From contig JBBROM010000001.1 in NCBI GenBank assembly GCA_038229415.1, positions 372,001-436,000 of the forward strand: a stretch of DNA of 64,000 bases, written 5' to 3'. Origin of the DNA: JANXUR01 sp038229415 (GTDB taxonomy: Bacteria > Acidobacteriota > Terriglobia > Terriglobales > Acidobacteriaceae). This document shows positions 1 through 8,861 of the stretch, one piece after another. Numbering within the stretch: the first letter of the stretch is position 1; every line of letters starts with the position of its first letter. A model generated the notes under the pieces. That model did no database searches, was not told the origin of the DNA, and was given only the letters and a program-made list of their open reading frames with translations. Position numbers and translations under genes: made by a program.

Positions 1-974
1 GCTTTAACCACGGTGGCCTGGAGCAGCTCGGCGTCGGCCCTTTTAACAAGGATGCGGCGAGCAAGCAGTTCGACCGTCTGGAGCAGTTTGCCAAACTCTC
101 CCGCGCGCCTAACGTGAAGTTCAAGGATTTGGAAGAAGCGGTCTCGTCCAAACTGATCGTCAACCTGATGCCGTTCGATGTACGCACCGACTTTGTGCGC
201 GTCACCAGCGATACGGTTCTGGTGCCCATCACCATCCAGATCAAGAATCGAGACGTCACCTTCGCGGCCAAGGACGGCATTCAGCGCGGCGTGGCCAACA
301 TCTTTGCCCGCGTCACCAACCTGACGGGCAAGATTGTGCAGACGTTTGAAGACACTGTTTCGGTGGACGTGCCTAACGACCTGCTCGCCAAGGCGGTGGA
401 CAACTCATCCATCTATTGGAAGGCGCTGCCGTTACGTTCGGGCCGCTACAAGCTGACGATTGCAGTAAAGGATGTGAACGGCGACCGCAAGGGCATTTAC
501 GAACGTGGCCTGGTGGTGCCCGAGTATGGCGACGAGCATCTGGCCAACTCCACTTTGATCTTGGCTGACCAGATGGAAAAGGTGGCGGCGAAGAATGTTG
601 GCACCGGCAATTTTGTGATAGGTACTACCAAGGTTCGCCCCCGGGTTGCCGGAGCTGACGGCAAGCCGACTGTGTTCAAGAAGGGGCAGAAGGTCAACTT
701 CTGGATGCAGGTTTACAATATGCAGACGGACGAAAAGACTCACAAACCCTCGGCGCAGGTGGATTACGATATCGTGAATGCCGCCACTCAAAAGGCTGTC
801 TATCACGTGTCGGAAAACACCGAACAGATGGGCAACGTGGGCAACCAGATGACGCTGGAAAAGAGCTTCGCGGCGGCTTCGCTGCCTGCGGGCGTTTATC
901 AGTTGAAGATTAAAATTAGCGACAACATCTCCAAGCAGACGGTGGATCCGACGGCGACCTTCGCCGTGGAATAA
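1..974 (+). CDS. Secreted GWxTD-type protein, C-terminal part (5' end outside window)
   Basis: The reading frame is open from the first bases of the window, so this is the 3' portion of a longer gene; the GTG at 114 is internal. About 323 codons are visible. The product is rich in beta-strand segments of the kind seen in the C-terminal half of acidobacterial GWxTD-domain proteins: two Ig-like or fibronectin-like blocks, including LPAGVYQLKIKI near the end. The diagnostic GWxTD segment would lie upstream and is not seen, so family membership is inferred from the style of the C-terminus. There is no membrane segment in the visible part. The next gene starts 21 nt downstream and encodes an outer-membrane protein, so co-transcription is likely. 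Function unknown; probably periplasmic or surface exposed. Confidence 0.6.
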   Translation, partial: FNHGGLEQLGVGPFNKDAASKQFDRLEQFAKLSRAPNVKFKDLEEAVSSKLIVNLMPFDVRTDFVRVTSDTVLVPITIQIKNRDVTFAAKDGIQRGVANIFARVTNLTGKIVQTFEDTVSVDVPNDLLAKAVDNSSIYWKALPLRSGRYKLTIAVKDVNGDRKGIYERGLVVPEYGDEHLANSTLILADQMEKVAAKNVGTGNFVIGTTKVRPRVAGADGKPTVFKKGQKVNFWMQVYNMQTDEKTHKPSAQVDYDIVNAATQKAVYHVSENTEQMGNVGNQMTLEKSFAAASLPAGVYQLKIKISDNISKQTVDPTATFAVE

Positions 975-995
975 GGATCACCGAGGTAACGCGCG

Positions 996-2678
996 TTGGG
1001 CAGACTGTTTCGCATTCTCGGCGTTTTCGTTTTGGGAATTGTGGCGCATATCCCTGCCTCGGCGGTGCCGCCCGCGCAGTCGGTGCCTATGGGCGAGCTT
1101 TCGGGTTTCGTCCGCAGTGCGACTGGGATTCCGCAGTTTGGCGCGGTGGTGGAGATCGTGCACTCCGCCAGCCAGAGCATGACGGTTTTCACCGACGCGC
1201 GGGGCTATTACTCCGCCGCAGGCATCGCGCCGGGACGCTATCTGGTGCGCGTAACGGCTCCGGCGTTTCTGGCCGCGCAGCGCGAGAGTGTGAACCTACC
1301 TGCTGGCGTCAACACCATCGTCAACTTCACCCTGAGCACGCTCTTCGACGCGGTAAACCTGCTACCCTCGCGACGCCCGCCCGCGCAGGACGACGACTGG
1401 AAGTGGGTGCTGCGGTCTTCGGGAAATCGGCCGGTGCTGCGCGTGACCGGAACCGTGGCTGGTCGAAAGGAAGAGCCGGAATATCGCGGTGGAGTCGCGC
1501 TGATTGCGGGTGGTGACGGCGCTGGTTACGGCAGTTCGGATTTAGGCTCAACCGCTTTCTCGCTGGAACGGTCGTTGTTTAGCACGGGTACGCTGTCGTT
1601 CGCGGGCGACCTGGGCTACGGCGGGATTGCTCCGGCCACCTCGCTGCGCGCCACCTATTCACAACACTTTGCCAACGGTTCGGAGCCCACGGTTGCCTTG
1701 ACGGTGCGCCGCTTCGCGGGGCCGGAAACCACGCCTAACCATGCTCCACTGGAGACGCTCAGCCTGTCAGTAGCGGACCGCATCACGGTGGGCGACACGC
1801 TGGAGCTGAAGTTTGGCGAGGAGATGGACGCAATCCAGTTCGTCCGCCGAGTCAGCGCCATCCAGCCCTTCGGCTCAGCGGCGTTGCATCTTTCACCCAA
1901 CACAGTCCTCTCCTACGGATATTCCACGTCCGTTCCCAACACGCGCTTTGAAAAAGGGTTCGACACTTCGCCAGCGGACTTGAGCGAAACCGCGCCGCGC
2001 GTAACGCTGTTGGGTGGAGTTCCTAAACTCGAAAAGGGCCAACATCAGGAGCTTTCGCTTTCGCGCAAGCTGGGCGATACCAGCGTACAGGTGGCCGCAT
2101 ATCATGACTCGCTGCGGGATGCTGCTATCAACGGTGTGGGTGAGCCGGATGCAAATGCTCTGGATGCGCTGGACGACCCCTATTCCAACAACTTCCGCTT
2201 CAATGCCGGCAGAGCCAATCTGAATGGCGTTCGCGTCGTGGTGCAGCACCGCTTCGGCGACGCTCTGGTGGGTACGCTCGACTACGGTTTTGGCGGAGTC
2301 ATTACGGCGAGCGACCGCTCCAGCTTCCTGAACTTGCGCGAAACCTTGCATGTGGCGGGCCGGCAATCGCTGGCGGCAAAAGCGAGCGGAACCTCTCCCC
2401 GCACCCATACCAAATGGGTTGCGTCCTACAAGTGGATCGACGGCCGAGCCCTCACTCCGACTGATTTGTTCAATACTTCGCCGGGCCAGACCGATCCGTT
2501 TTTGAATTTGTTCGTCCGGCAGCCCATCCCGTATCTGTCGCGCCACATGGAGCTGGTACTCGACTTGCGCAACCTGTTGGCGCAAGGGTACGTTCCAGTC
2601 GCTGGCCGGGATGGCCGCACCGTGTACCTGGTGCAATCCGCCCGCGCCGTGCGTGGCGGACTTTCGTTTACCTTCTAG
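996..2678 (+). CDS. Outer-membrane beta-barrel protein with carboxypeptidase-regulatory-like domain (TonB-receptor-like)
   Basis: 560 aa. It starts at TTG 996, with a purine-rich GAGG about 10 nt upstream. A hydrophobic signal peptide covers about residues 1-23 (ending near ASA). A CarboxypepD_reg-like Ig fold follows at about 32-115 (GELSGFVRSATGIPQFGA, then APGRYLVRVTAP). The rest is a strand-rich barrel with alternating polar and hydrophobic residues, and the chain ends in an aromatic residue (LSFTF), the usual outer-membrane insertion signal. No TonB plug is recognisable and the protein is about half the length of the Oar-type receptor at 4808-8170. It may therefore be a plug-less relative, porin or adhesin rather than an energised transporter. 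The substrate cannot be read from the sequence. Confidence 0.7.
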   Translation: MGRLFRILGVFVLGIVAHIPASAVPPAQSVPMGELSGFVRSATGIPQFGAVVEIVHSASQSMTVFTDARGYYSAAGIAPGRYLVRVTAPAFLAAQRESVNLPAGVNTIVNFTLSTLFDAVNLLPSRRPPAQDDDWKWVLRSSGNRPVLRVTGTVAGRKEEPEYRGGVALIAGGDGAGYGSSDLGSTAFSLERSLFSTGTLSFAGDLGYGGIAPATSLRATYSQHFANGSEPTVALTVRRFAGPETTPNHAPLETLSLSVADRITVGDTLELKFGEEMDAIQFVRRVSAIQPFGSAALHLSPNTVLSYGYSTSVPNTRFEKGFDTSPADLSETAPRVTLLGGVPKLEKGQHQELSLSRKLGDTSVQVAAYHDSLRDAAINGVGEPDANALDALDDPYSNNFRFNAGRANLNGVRVVVQHRFGDALVGTLDYGFGGVITASDRSSFLNLRETLHVAGRQSLAAKASGTSPRTHTKWVASYKWIDGRALTPTDLFNTSPGQTDPFLNLFVRQPIPYLSRHMELVLDLRNLLAQGYVPVAGRDGRTVYLVQSARAVRGGLSFTF

Positions 2679-2822
2679 CATTTTTCCAGCAAGGTTTCTC
2701 AGGCTCTAGCATTCACAGGCAATTTGCGGGGATCGCGTCTACTGGCTACCGTCAGATTTCTTGCGCACAGGTGCCCCGGTTCGCGTACACTTCCCGTCAC
2801 ACGCTCCAAGCGAGAGGTCTGC

Positions 2823-3203
2823 ATGGAAACCAGAGAACCCGTTGCATCCCGAACCACTTCTTTTACTCGCCGCGACTTTGCCAAAGGTGCAGCCCTCGCC
2901 GCAGCCGCGGCGACAATTCCGCTTGCGGCATGCGGCTCTGCTTGCGGTCCCGCGAAAAATCCGGAAGCGGAAGCCATGTTCCACGCCATCGTTCGCCAGC
3001 ACGGCAAGCAGTTCAACGACGAGCAGAAAAAAGAACTCCATAACCAGATAGACGGCACCGTGCAGAGTCTGGAAAAGCTGCGCGCCTACACACTGGAAAA
3101 TTGGGACGAGCCTGCCGCCGTGCTGCATCTTCCGGTGACGAATGCCGCGCCGCTCGCCAAATCTAAAGCGCCAGCAAGCGCTTCCGCCAAAGGAGGCCGC
3201 TAG
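2823..3203 (+). CDS. Tat-signal small protein resembling GatC/AtzG amidase subunits
   Basis: 126 aa. ATG 2823 is preceded by AGAGG five nt upstream; a frame extension further upstream has no ribosome site. The N-terminus carries a twin-arginine signal (TRRDFAKGA at about residues 16-24, then an alanine-rich hydrophobic stretch and AACGSACG, possibly a lipobox-like end). The mature part has one helical segment followed by LEKLRAYTLENWDEPAAV. This resembles the conserved end of GatC/AtzG-type small subunits (LR..pL....EPA.vF), which partner amidases of the GatA/AtzE type. The amidase gene starts 2 nt after its stop, so translation is probably coupled. The similarity is judged by eye; the combination with a Tat signal is unusual. 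The pair may work outside the cytoplasm. Confidence 0.6.
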   Translation: METREPVASRTTSFTRRDFAKGAALAAAAATIPLAACGSACGPAKNPEAEAMFHAIVRQHGKQFNDEQKKELHNQIDGTVQSLEKLRAYTLENWDEPAAVLHLPVTNAAPLAKSKAPASASAKGGR

Positions 3204-3205
3204 CC

Positions 3206-4633
3206 ATGCCGCCGATTGCAGACGATGTCCTCTATCTTTCCGTGCGGGAACTCGGCGAGCAGATTCGCTCGCACAAGTTGTCACCGGTGGACCTTACCGA
3301 AGCCTACCTCGAACGCGCCAGCCGAATCGGAGCGCGGCTCAACGCTTTCGCCACGCTAACGCCTGATCTTGCCCGCGCACAGGCAAAAGCCGCCGAAGCT
3401 GAGATTAAGTCGGGCAAGTATCGTGGTCCGCTGCACGGCATTCCCTACGCCGCTAAAGACTTGCTGGCAGTGCCAGGCTATCCCACCAAGTGGGGAGCCA
3501 AGCCTTATGCCGATCAAAAATTCGACTACGAGGCCACCGTGATTCGCAAGCTGCGCGAGGCAGGAGCGATCCTGCTGGGCAAGGCGGCGATGATCGAACT
3601 TGCAGGCGGCATGGGCTATCGCTTTGCCAGCGCTTCGGTGACTGGCCCGGCGAAAAATCCTTGGAATGAAGGCTGCTGGACCTGTGGTTCGTCGAGCGGT
3701 TCAGGAGCGATTGTTGCCGCTGGGCTCGCCGCCTTTGCCATCGGTACAGAGACCTGGGGTTCGATCATCTGTCCGTCGTCGTATTGCGGCGTCAGCGGTC
3801 TGCGCCCGACCTACGGTCGCGTGAGCCGTCACGGCGCGATGGCGCTTAGCTATTCCATGGATAAGATTGGCCCCATGGCGCGTTCTGCGGAAGACTGTGG
3901 CCTGATTCTGAGCGCCATATCGGGCTTCGACGCGCAGGACCCCGGCTCGCTGCAGGCTGAGGTGTTCGCATTTTCACCGAAGGCAACATCCGCAAAGCCT
4001 GCGAATGGACAGCCCTTGCGTATTGGCTGGGTCAAAGACCCGTGGGGCAAGGATAAAAAAGCCGAAACCGATGCCGCTGCGAAAGACGCGATTGACCTGC
4101 TCGCTGGCAAGGGCGGTGCGCACGTATCGGAAGCTGTTCTGCCTGACGGCCCGTGGGAGGCTGCAGGCGGCATCGTCATCTCAGTGGAGGGCGCCGCCGC
4201 CTTCGGCAACCTGCTCGACTCTGGCAAAGTCGCTGATCTTGCCGACCCGGTTGGCCACGTCGGTGGCTACGTCGGCCAGCACATTCATGCTACGGATTAC
4301 CTGCGCGCCCAGCGCGTGCGGGGCATCTTGCAGAAGAAGATGGAGACGGTGTTCGCTGATTTCGACGTGATTGCCGCCGCTGGCGAAGCCACCACCGCGA
4401 CTCCGCTCGATATAAAGCTGGATGACCCTTCCTTCAGCTTTAGCGACCCGCTGGGCGGCATCGGTAATCTGTGCGGCTTGCCCGCCATCAGTGTGCCCTG
4501 CGGATTCCATGACGGCAAGCCCGTGAGCATCCAGTTTATTGGCGCGCCGCGTGCGGAAGCCACAGTTCTGGCCGCTGCGATGCGTTTCCAAAGCCTCACC
4601 GACTGGCATCGCCGCCGTCCACCGGTTACCTAA
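3206..4633 (+). CDS. Amidase-signature-family amidase (GatA/AtzE-like)
   Basis: 475 aa, the usual length for the amidase-signature family, which hydrolyses amide bonds with a Ser-cisSer-Lys triad. Lys is in PYAAKDLL (about K84). The Ser-rich loop is WTCGSSSGSG (about 158-167), and the nucleophile region is AIGTETWGSI (Ser about 186). Here the usual GGS is WGS and the usual GGSSGGS is CGSSSGSG, so the active-site surroundings are atypical. There is no signal peptide. It follows the Tat-signal small subunit by 2 nt and probably forms a complex with it, perhaps being carried across the membrane by it. The substrate (aryl amide, carboxybiuret-like or peptide amide) cannot be told. GatA for tRNA amidation is less likely because no GatB is adjacent. 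Confidence 0.85.
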   Translation: MPPIADDVLYLSVRELGEQIRSHKLSPVDLTEAYLERASRIGARLNAFATLTPDLARAQAKAAEAEIKSGKYRGPLHGIPYAAKDLLAVPGYPTKWGAKPYADQKFDYEATVIRKLREAGAILLGKAAMIELAGGMGYRFASASVTGPAKNPWNEGCWTCGSSSGSGAIVAAGLAAFAIGTETWGSIICPSSYCGVSGLRPTYGRVSRHGAMALSYSMDKIGPMARSAEDCGLILSAISGFDAQDPGSLQAEVFAFSPKATSAKPANGQPLRIGWVKDPWGKDKKAETDAAAKDAIDLLAGKGGAHVSEAVLPDGPWEAAGGIVISVEGAAAFGNLLDSGKVADLADPVGHVGGYVGQHIHATDYLRAQRVRGILQKKMETVFADFDVIAAAGEATTATPLDIKLDDPSFSFSDPLGGIGNLCGLPAISVPCGFHDGKPVSIQFIGAPRAEATVLAAAMRFQSLTDWHRRRPPVT

Positions 4634-4688
4634 GGGTTGGCTAGGGGTTACCTAGGCCCTGTCCATCGGTTATAGCCGGGATTCAAAG

Positions 4689-4723
4689 TTGTTATGGGCG
4701 GAATGCCGGGCTACGGCTATAAT
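4689..4723 (+). promoter_or_regulatory. Possible promoter of the TonB-dependent receptor gene
   Basis: A perfect TATAAT lies at 4718-4723, 85 nt before the receptor start codon. The only TTGNNN-like hexamer near the -35 position is TTGTTA at 4689-4694, 23 nt away, which is too far for a classical sigma-70 promoter. If this promoter is real, the -35 is weak. The 174-nt gap after the amidase gene is otherwise featureless. Confidence 0.35.
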
Positions 4724-4807
4724 TTGGAGCAGTATGAATTTGCAGTCAGCTCGACTCCGGAGACCCGTCTCTCGGGCACCCGAAACCTGTCTTTTCAGGA
4801 GATTCTC

Positions 4808-7800
4808 ATGAAGTTGCGATTGTTGTTGGCATTTATTCTCGTTGCAGTAGGCATATCTTCCGCGCAGACCTTCCGTGGTGCCATTCAGGGCACAGTCACC
4901 GACGCGACTGGAGCTTCGGTTGCCGACGCCCAGGTAAACATTGTCAGCACCGACACCGGATTGAAGCGGTCCGCCATCACAGACGCCGCAGGCAACTACA
5001 ATGTGACAGAACTGCCACTGGGCAACTACAACGTCAGCGCCACCAAGCCCGGCTTCCGCACCCAGACTTTGAAGGGCATCGCGGTCGGGGTTTCGGCGTC
5101 GCAGCGTGCTGACGTGGTTCTTACCCCCGGCAAAGTCGAGGAAACCGTCGAGGTTACGGCCCAGGTGCCGCTCGTTGAAACCACTGGCAACACCATTGGT
5201 GGCACACTCGACGCAGCTCGCGTGGAAGCGCTACCCGTCAATGGACGTGACTTCACCAAGCTGCTGACGCTGGTTCCAGGCGCGGGCGCGGACGCCAGTT
5301 CGGTCAGCGACTCCGCCGGTTCGTTTGGCATCTTCGCCATCAACGGCAATCGTGGCCGCTCCAACAACTATTTACTCGACGGTACCGACATGAACGACGG
5401 TTACCGCAATGACCCCGTGGTGAATGAAGCAGGCGTTTTCGGCACACCGGCAACCATTCTGCCGGTGGACGCTCTGGCAGAAATCGGCGTGCTTTCCAAC
5501 ACCGAGGCTGAGTACGGACGCAACTCCGGTGGCACCATCAACATGGTGACCAAGAGCGGCACCAACTCGCTGCACGGCTCGATTTTCGAGGACTTCCGCA
5601 ACACCAAGCTAAACGCCCGCAACTACTTCAACACCACCGACCAGGCGCAGTATCCCTTCCACAATAACCAGTTTGGCGGGGCGCTAGGCGGGCCCATTGT
5701 GAAGGATCGGACGTTCTTCTTCGTTGCTTACGAAGGCCAGCGTGAGACCGGCGGCCAGCCCAACACCGAGAAGATTCCCACGCAGGCGATGTTCAACCAT
5801 TTCTTCGACGTCATTGACGAGAAAAATAGCGGTGGGGTTGGTTTGAACGCCAATCGCGTTCGCCCCAGCAACGTAATCACCAACAGCGGCATTAACCCGG
5901 TCATCCAGCAGTTGCTTGCCCGCAATCCTTGGGCGTTGGCTGGCGGTGCGGATGCGTTCCCGGTCGGAACTGACGAATTTACCCCCGAGCAGGTCACGGT
6001 GGTCAACAAGTTCTCCAATCGAGTGGATAGCTTTATTGGCAAGATTGACCAGCACATCGGGGCCAACGACCTTGTGAGCGGCCGGTATTTTTTTGGCAAC
6101 AGCGACCAGAGCTTCCCGCTGGCGTTGGGCGGCGGTTCCACGGTTCCTGGCTTCAACACGGTTACGCCGACTACGGTTCACCTAGTGGCGCTGAGCTTCA
6201 CTCACGTGCTTTCCACCAGGTCAGTGTTGGAGTTCCGCGGCGGCTACAACCGGTTCGTGGAGAGCTTCAAGCCGCAGGATAGCGCCTTTGACCCCTCGAC
6301 CATCGGGCTCGTAACCAGTGCAGGTCTGCCCAGCTTTGACTTCGGTCTGCCGCAGATTCGGTTCCGCGGCTCGTCTGGTCTTAGCGGCTTGGGCGGCAAC
6401 AACTCCCTGCCTCGCCAGCGCGTGGATACCAACGCACAGTTCTCGGTGAATTACGGCTACAACTCCGGCAAGCACAATTACAAGCTGGGCTACCAGTTCA
6501 CGCGCACCTCGATTGCACAGAATTACGATCTGGGTTATCGTGGCCGGCTGAACTTTACGGACAACTCCGACGCGGACTTCACCGACTTCGAGAGCTTCCT
6601 GAACGGAGACGTGGGTGGTGGACTGCAGTTTGCTGGCAACTCGCGGCGTCACACTTCGGAAAACAACCAGAGCGTGTACTTCCAGGACAACTATCGCCTT
6701 ACCCGCAAGTTGACCTTGAACTACGGCATGCGCTGGGACTACTTCGGCGTCATCCAGGAAAAGAACAACCTGTTCAGCAACTTTGACACAGCTACCGCAA
6801 GTCTGGTGCCAGTCTCCAAGCTGTATCCGTCGGACTACAACAACTTCGCACCTCGCTTCAGCATTGCCTATGATGTCGGAGGCAACGCCAAGACGGTGGT
6901 GCGCGCGGGCTGGGGCTTGTACTACGACGGCTACTCACAGGACTTCTTCCTTGGCCACTTCCCCTTCAATACGTTTAATCCGGGCTCTGCCTACAACGGC
7001 ATTGGGCCAGCCGCCATTACTTCGGGTTCGGTTGCGGGCACTCCGATTACTTCTGGAGTCCCCATTTTCCAGGGCTTCTCTCCGACGACCGATGTGTGGA
7101 CGGTGGATCAGAATCTGCGCACCCCTTATGTGCAGAACTACAACCTGAACGTGCAGCAGGAGCTGACCAAGAACGCCTCCGTGCAGATCGGTTACGTGGG
7201 TTCCACCGGTAAGAAGCTGTTCCGCTTCCGCGACATTAACCAGTCCAACCTGGTCGGTGAGTTCCCGTTCCCGGCGTGGACATACGTCAATCAGTTCGAG
7301 TCTTCCGCGGTTTCAAACTACAACGCGTTGCAGACCGTGCTCAACATTCGCGGCTTCCACGGGCTGAGTTCGCAGGTGATTTACACCTGGTCGCACTCGA
7401 TTGACACTGCGTCGGACGGCGAAGACTTCGTCCCAAATGCGGCGCAGCCGGACAACAGCTACAATCCGCGTGCGGAAAAGGCCAACTCAAACTTTGATGG
7501 CCGCCACCGCTTCAGCATGGACTTCTCGTATGAACTGCCGAGCCCCAAGGAGTACAAGCTGGCGCTGGGCGGCTGGTCACTCAACGGGATTCTGCGCCTG
7601 GCCACCGGTGAGCCCTACAACCTGAATTCGTTTGAGAGCTTCAACAACTCAGGCGAGTTCTTTGAACGGCCTGACGTGATCGGCAATCCCTACGCGGGAA
7701 CGGGTGGTCCCTCCAAGCTGCTCAACCTCGGCGCATTCGCGGCTCCTTGCGAATGGGATCCGGTGGCCAACTTCTGTAGCGGCACTGGCTACCATTACGG

Positions 7801-8170
7801 CAATCTGGGTCGGAATGCGTTCGTCGGCCCATCCTTCAAGAACCTCGACTTTTCGATCGCCAAGAAGACGAAGGTCGGCGAAAAGGTGACCGTGCTATTC
7901 CGGGCGGACATCTTCAACCTGCTGAATCATCCCAACTTCTCCAACCCGCTGCTGCCAAACTTTGCAGTGGATCTGGAGACCAACGGAGCGGTCAGCTCGG
8001 ATCCAAACAACTCTGGCTGCAACACCGCCACGCCAAACTTCGCCCAGTGCCGTGGCATCGGGCAGGGCTTTCTGCCTGCTACGGTTACCCCGGACGTGGG
8101 CATTGGCAACCCGTTCCTGGGTGGGGGCGGCTCGCGTAACGTACAGTTGGGCTTGAAGGTAATCTTCTAG
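4808..8170 (+). CDS. TonB-dependent receptor, Oar-like
   Basis: 1120 aa outer-membrane protein of the Oar/TonB-dependent family abundant in Acidobacteriota. ATG 4808 has CAGGAG seven nt upstream and opens with a classical signal peptide (MKLRLLLAFILV...SSAQ); the frame is open further upstream but without a ribosome site. Residues about 22-105 form a CarboxypepD_reg-like domain (GAIQGTVTDATGASV, then LPLGNYNVSATKPGF). The plug follows (about 120-250: VNGRDFTKLLTLVPGA, then LLDGTDMNDGYRNDP). A long beta-barrel ends with LGLKVIF, an aromatic C-terminus. It is probably expressed alone, with its own terminator directly downstream. The ligand is unknown; the family takes up or binds oligosaccharides, peptides or siderophores using TonB energy. 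It is the larger and complete counterpart of the protein at 996-2678. Confidence 0.9.
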   Translation: MKLRLLLAFILVAVGISSAQTFRGAIQGTVTDATGASVADAQVNIVSTDTGLKRSAITDAAGNYNVTELPLGNYNVSATKPGFRTQTLKGIAVGVSASQRADVVLTPGKVEETVEVTAQVPLVETTGNTIGGTLDAARVEALPVNGRDFTKLLTLVPGAGADASSVSDSAGSFGIFAINGNRGRSNNYLLDGTDMNDGYRNDPVVNEAGVFGTPATILPVDALAEIGVLSNTEAEYGRNSGGTINMVTKSGTNSLHGSIFEDFRNTKLNARNYFNTTDQAQYPFHNNQFGGALGGPIVKDRTFFFVAYEGQRETGGQPNTEKIPTQAMFNHFFDVIDEKNSGGVGLNANRVRPSNVITNSGINPVIQQLLARNPWALAGGADAFPVGTDEFTPEQVTVVNKFSNRVDSFIGKIDQHIGANDLVSGRYFFGNSDQSFPLALGGGSTVPGFNTVTPTTVHLVALSFTHVLSTRSVLEFRGGYNRFVESFKPQDSAFDPSTIGLVTSAGLPSFDFGLPQIRFRGSSGLSGLGGNNSLPRQRVDTNAQFSVNYGYNSGKHNYKLGYQFTRTSIAQNYDLGYRGRLNFTDNSDADFTDFESFLNGDVGGGLQFAGNSRRHTSENNQSVYFQDNYRLTRKLTLNYGMRWDYFGVIQEKNNLFSNFDTATASLVPVSKLYPSDYNNFAPRFSIAYDVGGNAKTVVRAGWGLYYDGYSQDFFLGHFPFNTFNPGSAYNGIGPAAITSGSVAGTPITSGVPIFQGFSPTTDVWTVDQNLRTPYVQNYNLNVQQELTKNASVQIGYVGSTGKKLFRFRDINQSNLVGEFPFPAWTYVNQFESSAVSNYNALQTVLNIRGFHGLSSQVIYTWSHSIDTASDGEDFVPNAAQPDNSYNPRAEKANSNFDGRHRFSMDFSYELPSPKEYKLALGGWSLNGILRLATGEPYNLNSFESFNNSGEFFERPDVIGNPYAGTGGPSKLLNLGAFAAPCEWDPVANFCSGTGYHYGNLGRNAFVGPSFKNLDFSIAKKTKVGEKVTVLFRADIFNLLNHPNFSNPLLPNFAVDLETNGAVSSDPNNSGCNTATPNFAQCRGIGQGFLPATVTPDVGIGNPFLGGGGSRNVQLGLKVIF

Positions 8171-8198
8171 CGATTGGTTAGACTCTTAAACAAGTTTG

Positions 8199-8224
8199 CG
8201 GCACGGCTTCGGCCGTGCCGTTTT
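8199..8224 (+). terminator. Rho-independent terminator of the TonB-receptor gene
   Basis: A perfect 9-bp stem (CGGCACGGC at 8199-8207 with GCCGTGCCG at 8212-8220) closes a TTCG tetraloop and is followed by TTTT at 8221-8224. It begins 28 nt after the receptor stop codon. It is a textbook intrinsic terminator in the plus orientation. Confidence 0.9.
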
Positions 8225-8474
8225 CCTTGCCCGCATTGGCCTCGGCACCAGCTACGCGACCCGCTCAAGTCTGGTGCAATCCATGCCGAAGTGCCTTGAT
8301 GCAAGAGAAATCGTAGCTATAAAAAAATATTCTGTGAAAATCTTTCCAAAATGAAAATTTCTGTGTAATTATGTACAGGTTGGCTCGGGCGTGCTCTTCG
8401 GTGCACACTCCCCGCGAAATGGCAAGACACAAAAGTCTGTGCAAAAACCATAGTAGTTAAGGGCTTTGTTTCCT
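8225..8474. other. AT-rich intergenic region without a gene
   Basis: The stretch from the terminator to the next start is clearly more AT-rich than its surroundings, especially 8318-8370 (runs of A and T including AAAAAAATATT). It probably holds the promoter of the small gene at 8475. I see no convincing -35/-10 pair and no conserved coding frame. Confidence 0.4.
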
Positions 8475-8798
8475 ATGGCTTGGGCAAAATTTAGGGCAGG
8501 CGTGTTGCGGCTGGAGACCCCTTCGGGTCCCCGTTATCTCAAACTCAGTTTGGTACAGCGCCTGCGCGCGCTCTGGATCTTCCGTAACTTCCGCGCACTT
8601 TCGCTCGGAATGCTGTGCGGCTGGCAGCGCGAGTTGCTGGAGCAGCTCTGCCACACCAACGAATTCGTCTCCTGGAAGGGCTTGGATCGCACCCGGGTGG
8701 TCGGAACGCTGGAAGGTGTGCCGTTTGCTGTGATCGTGCGCTCCACGACTGGTGCAGCATCGCTAGGCATCCCGGCAGCTGTTCAGCGCCGCGCCTAG
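8475..8798 (+). CDS. Conserved small hypothetical protein
   Basis: 107 aa from ATG 8475 (an in-frame TTG lies at 8466). The protein is basic and Trp/Leu-rich (AWAKFRAGVLRLETPSGPRYL, LWIFRNFRALSLGML), followed by a segment around residues 55-95 with WQRELLEQLC and VVGTLEGVPFAVIV. There is no signal peptide and no clear membrane segment. I recall similar small proteins (a LWxFRNF helix followed by a QRELIEQLC segment) in Acidobacteriota but know no function. It is convergent with fahA, whose stop lies 63 nt away. Real-gene status rests on the length of the frame, its typical codon use and this recalled similarity. Confidence 0.6.
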   Translation: MAWAKFRAGVLRLETPSGPRYLKLSLVQRLRALWIFRNFRALSLGMLCGWQRELLEQLCHTNEFVSWKGLDRTRVVGTLEGVPFAVIVRSTTGAASLGIPAAVQRRA

Positions 8799-8861
8799 CC
8801 CTTCCCACGATTTCATGCCGCAACTCGTATGTCCCGAGTATGCGGGGGTGGCCGGTACGTT

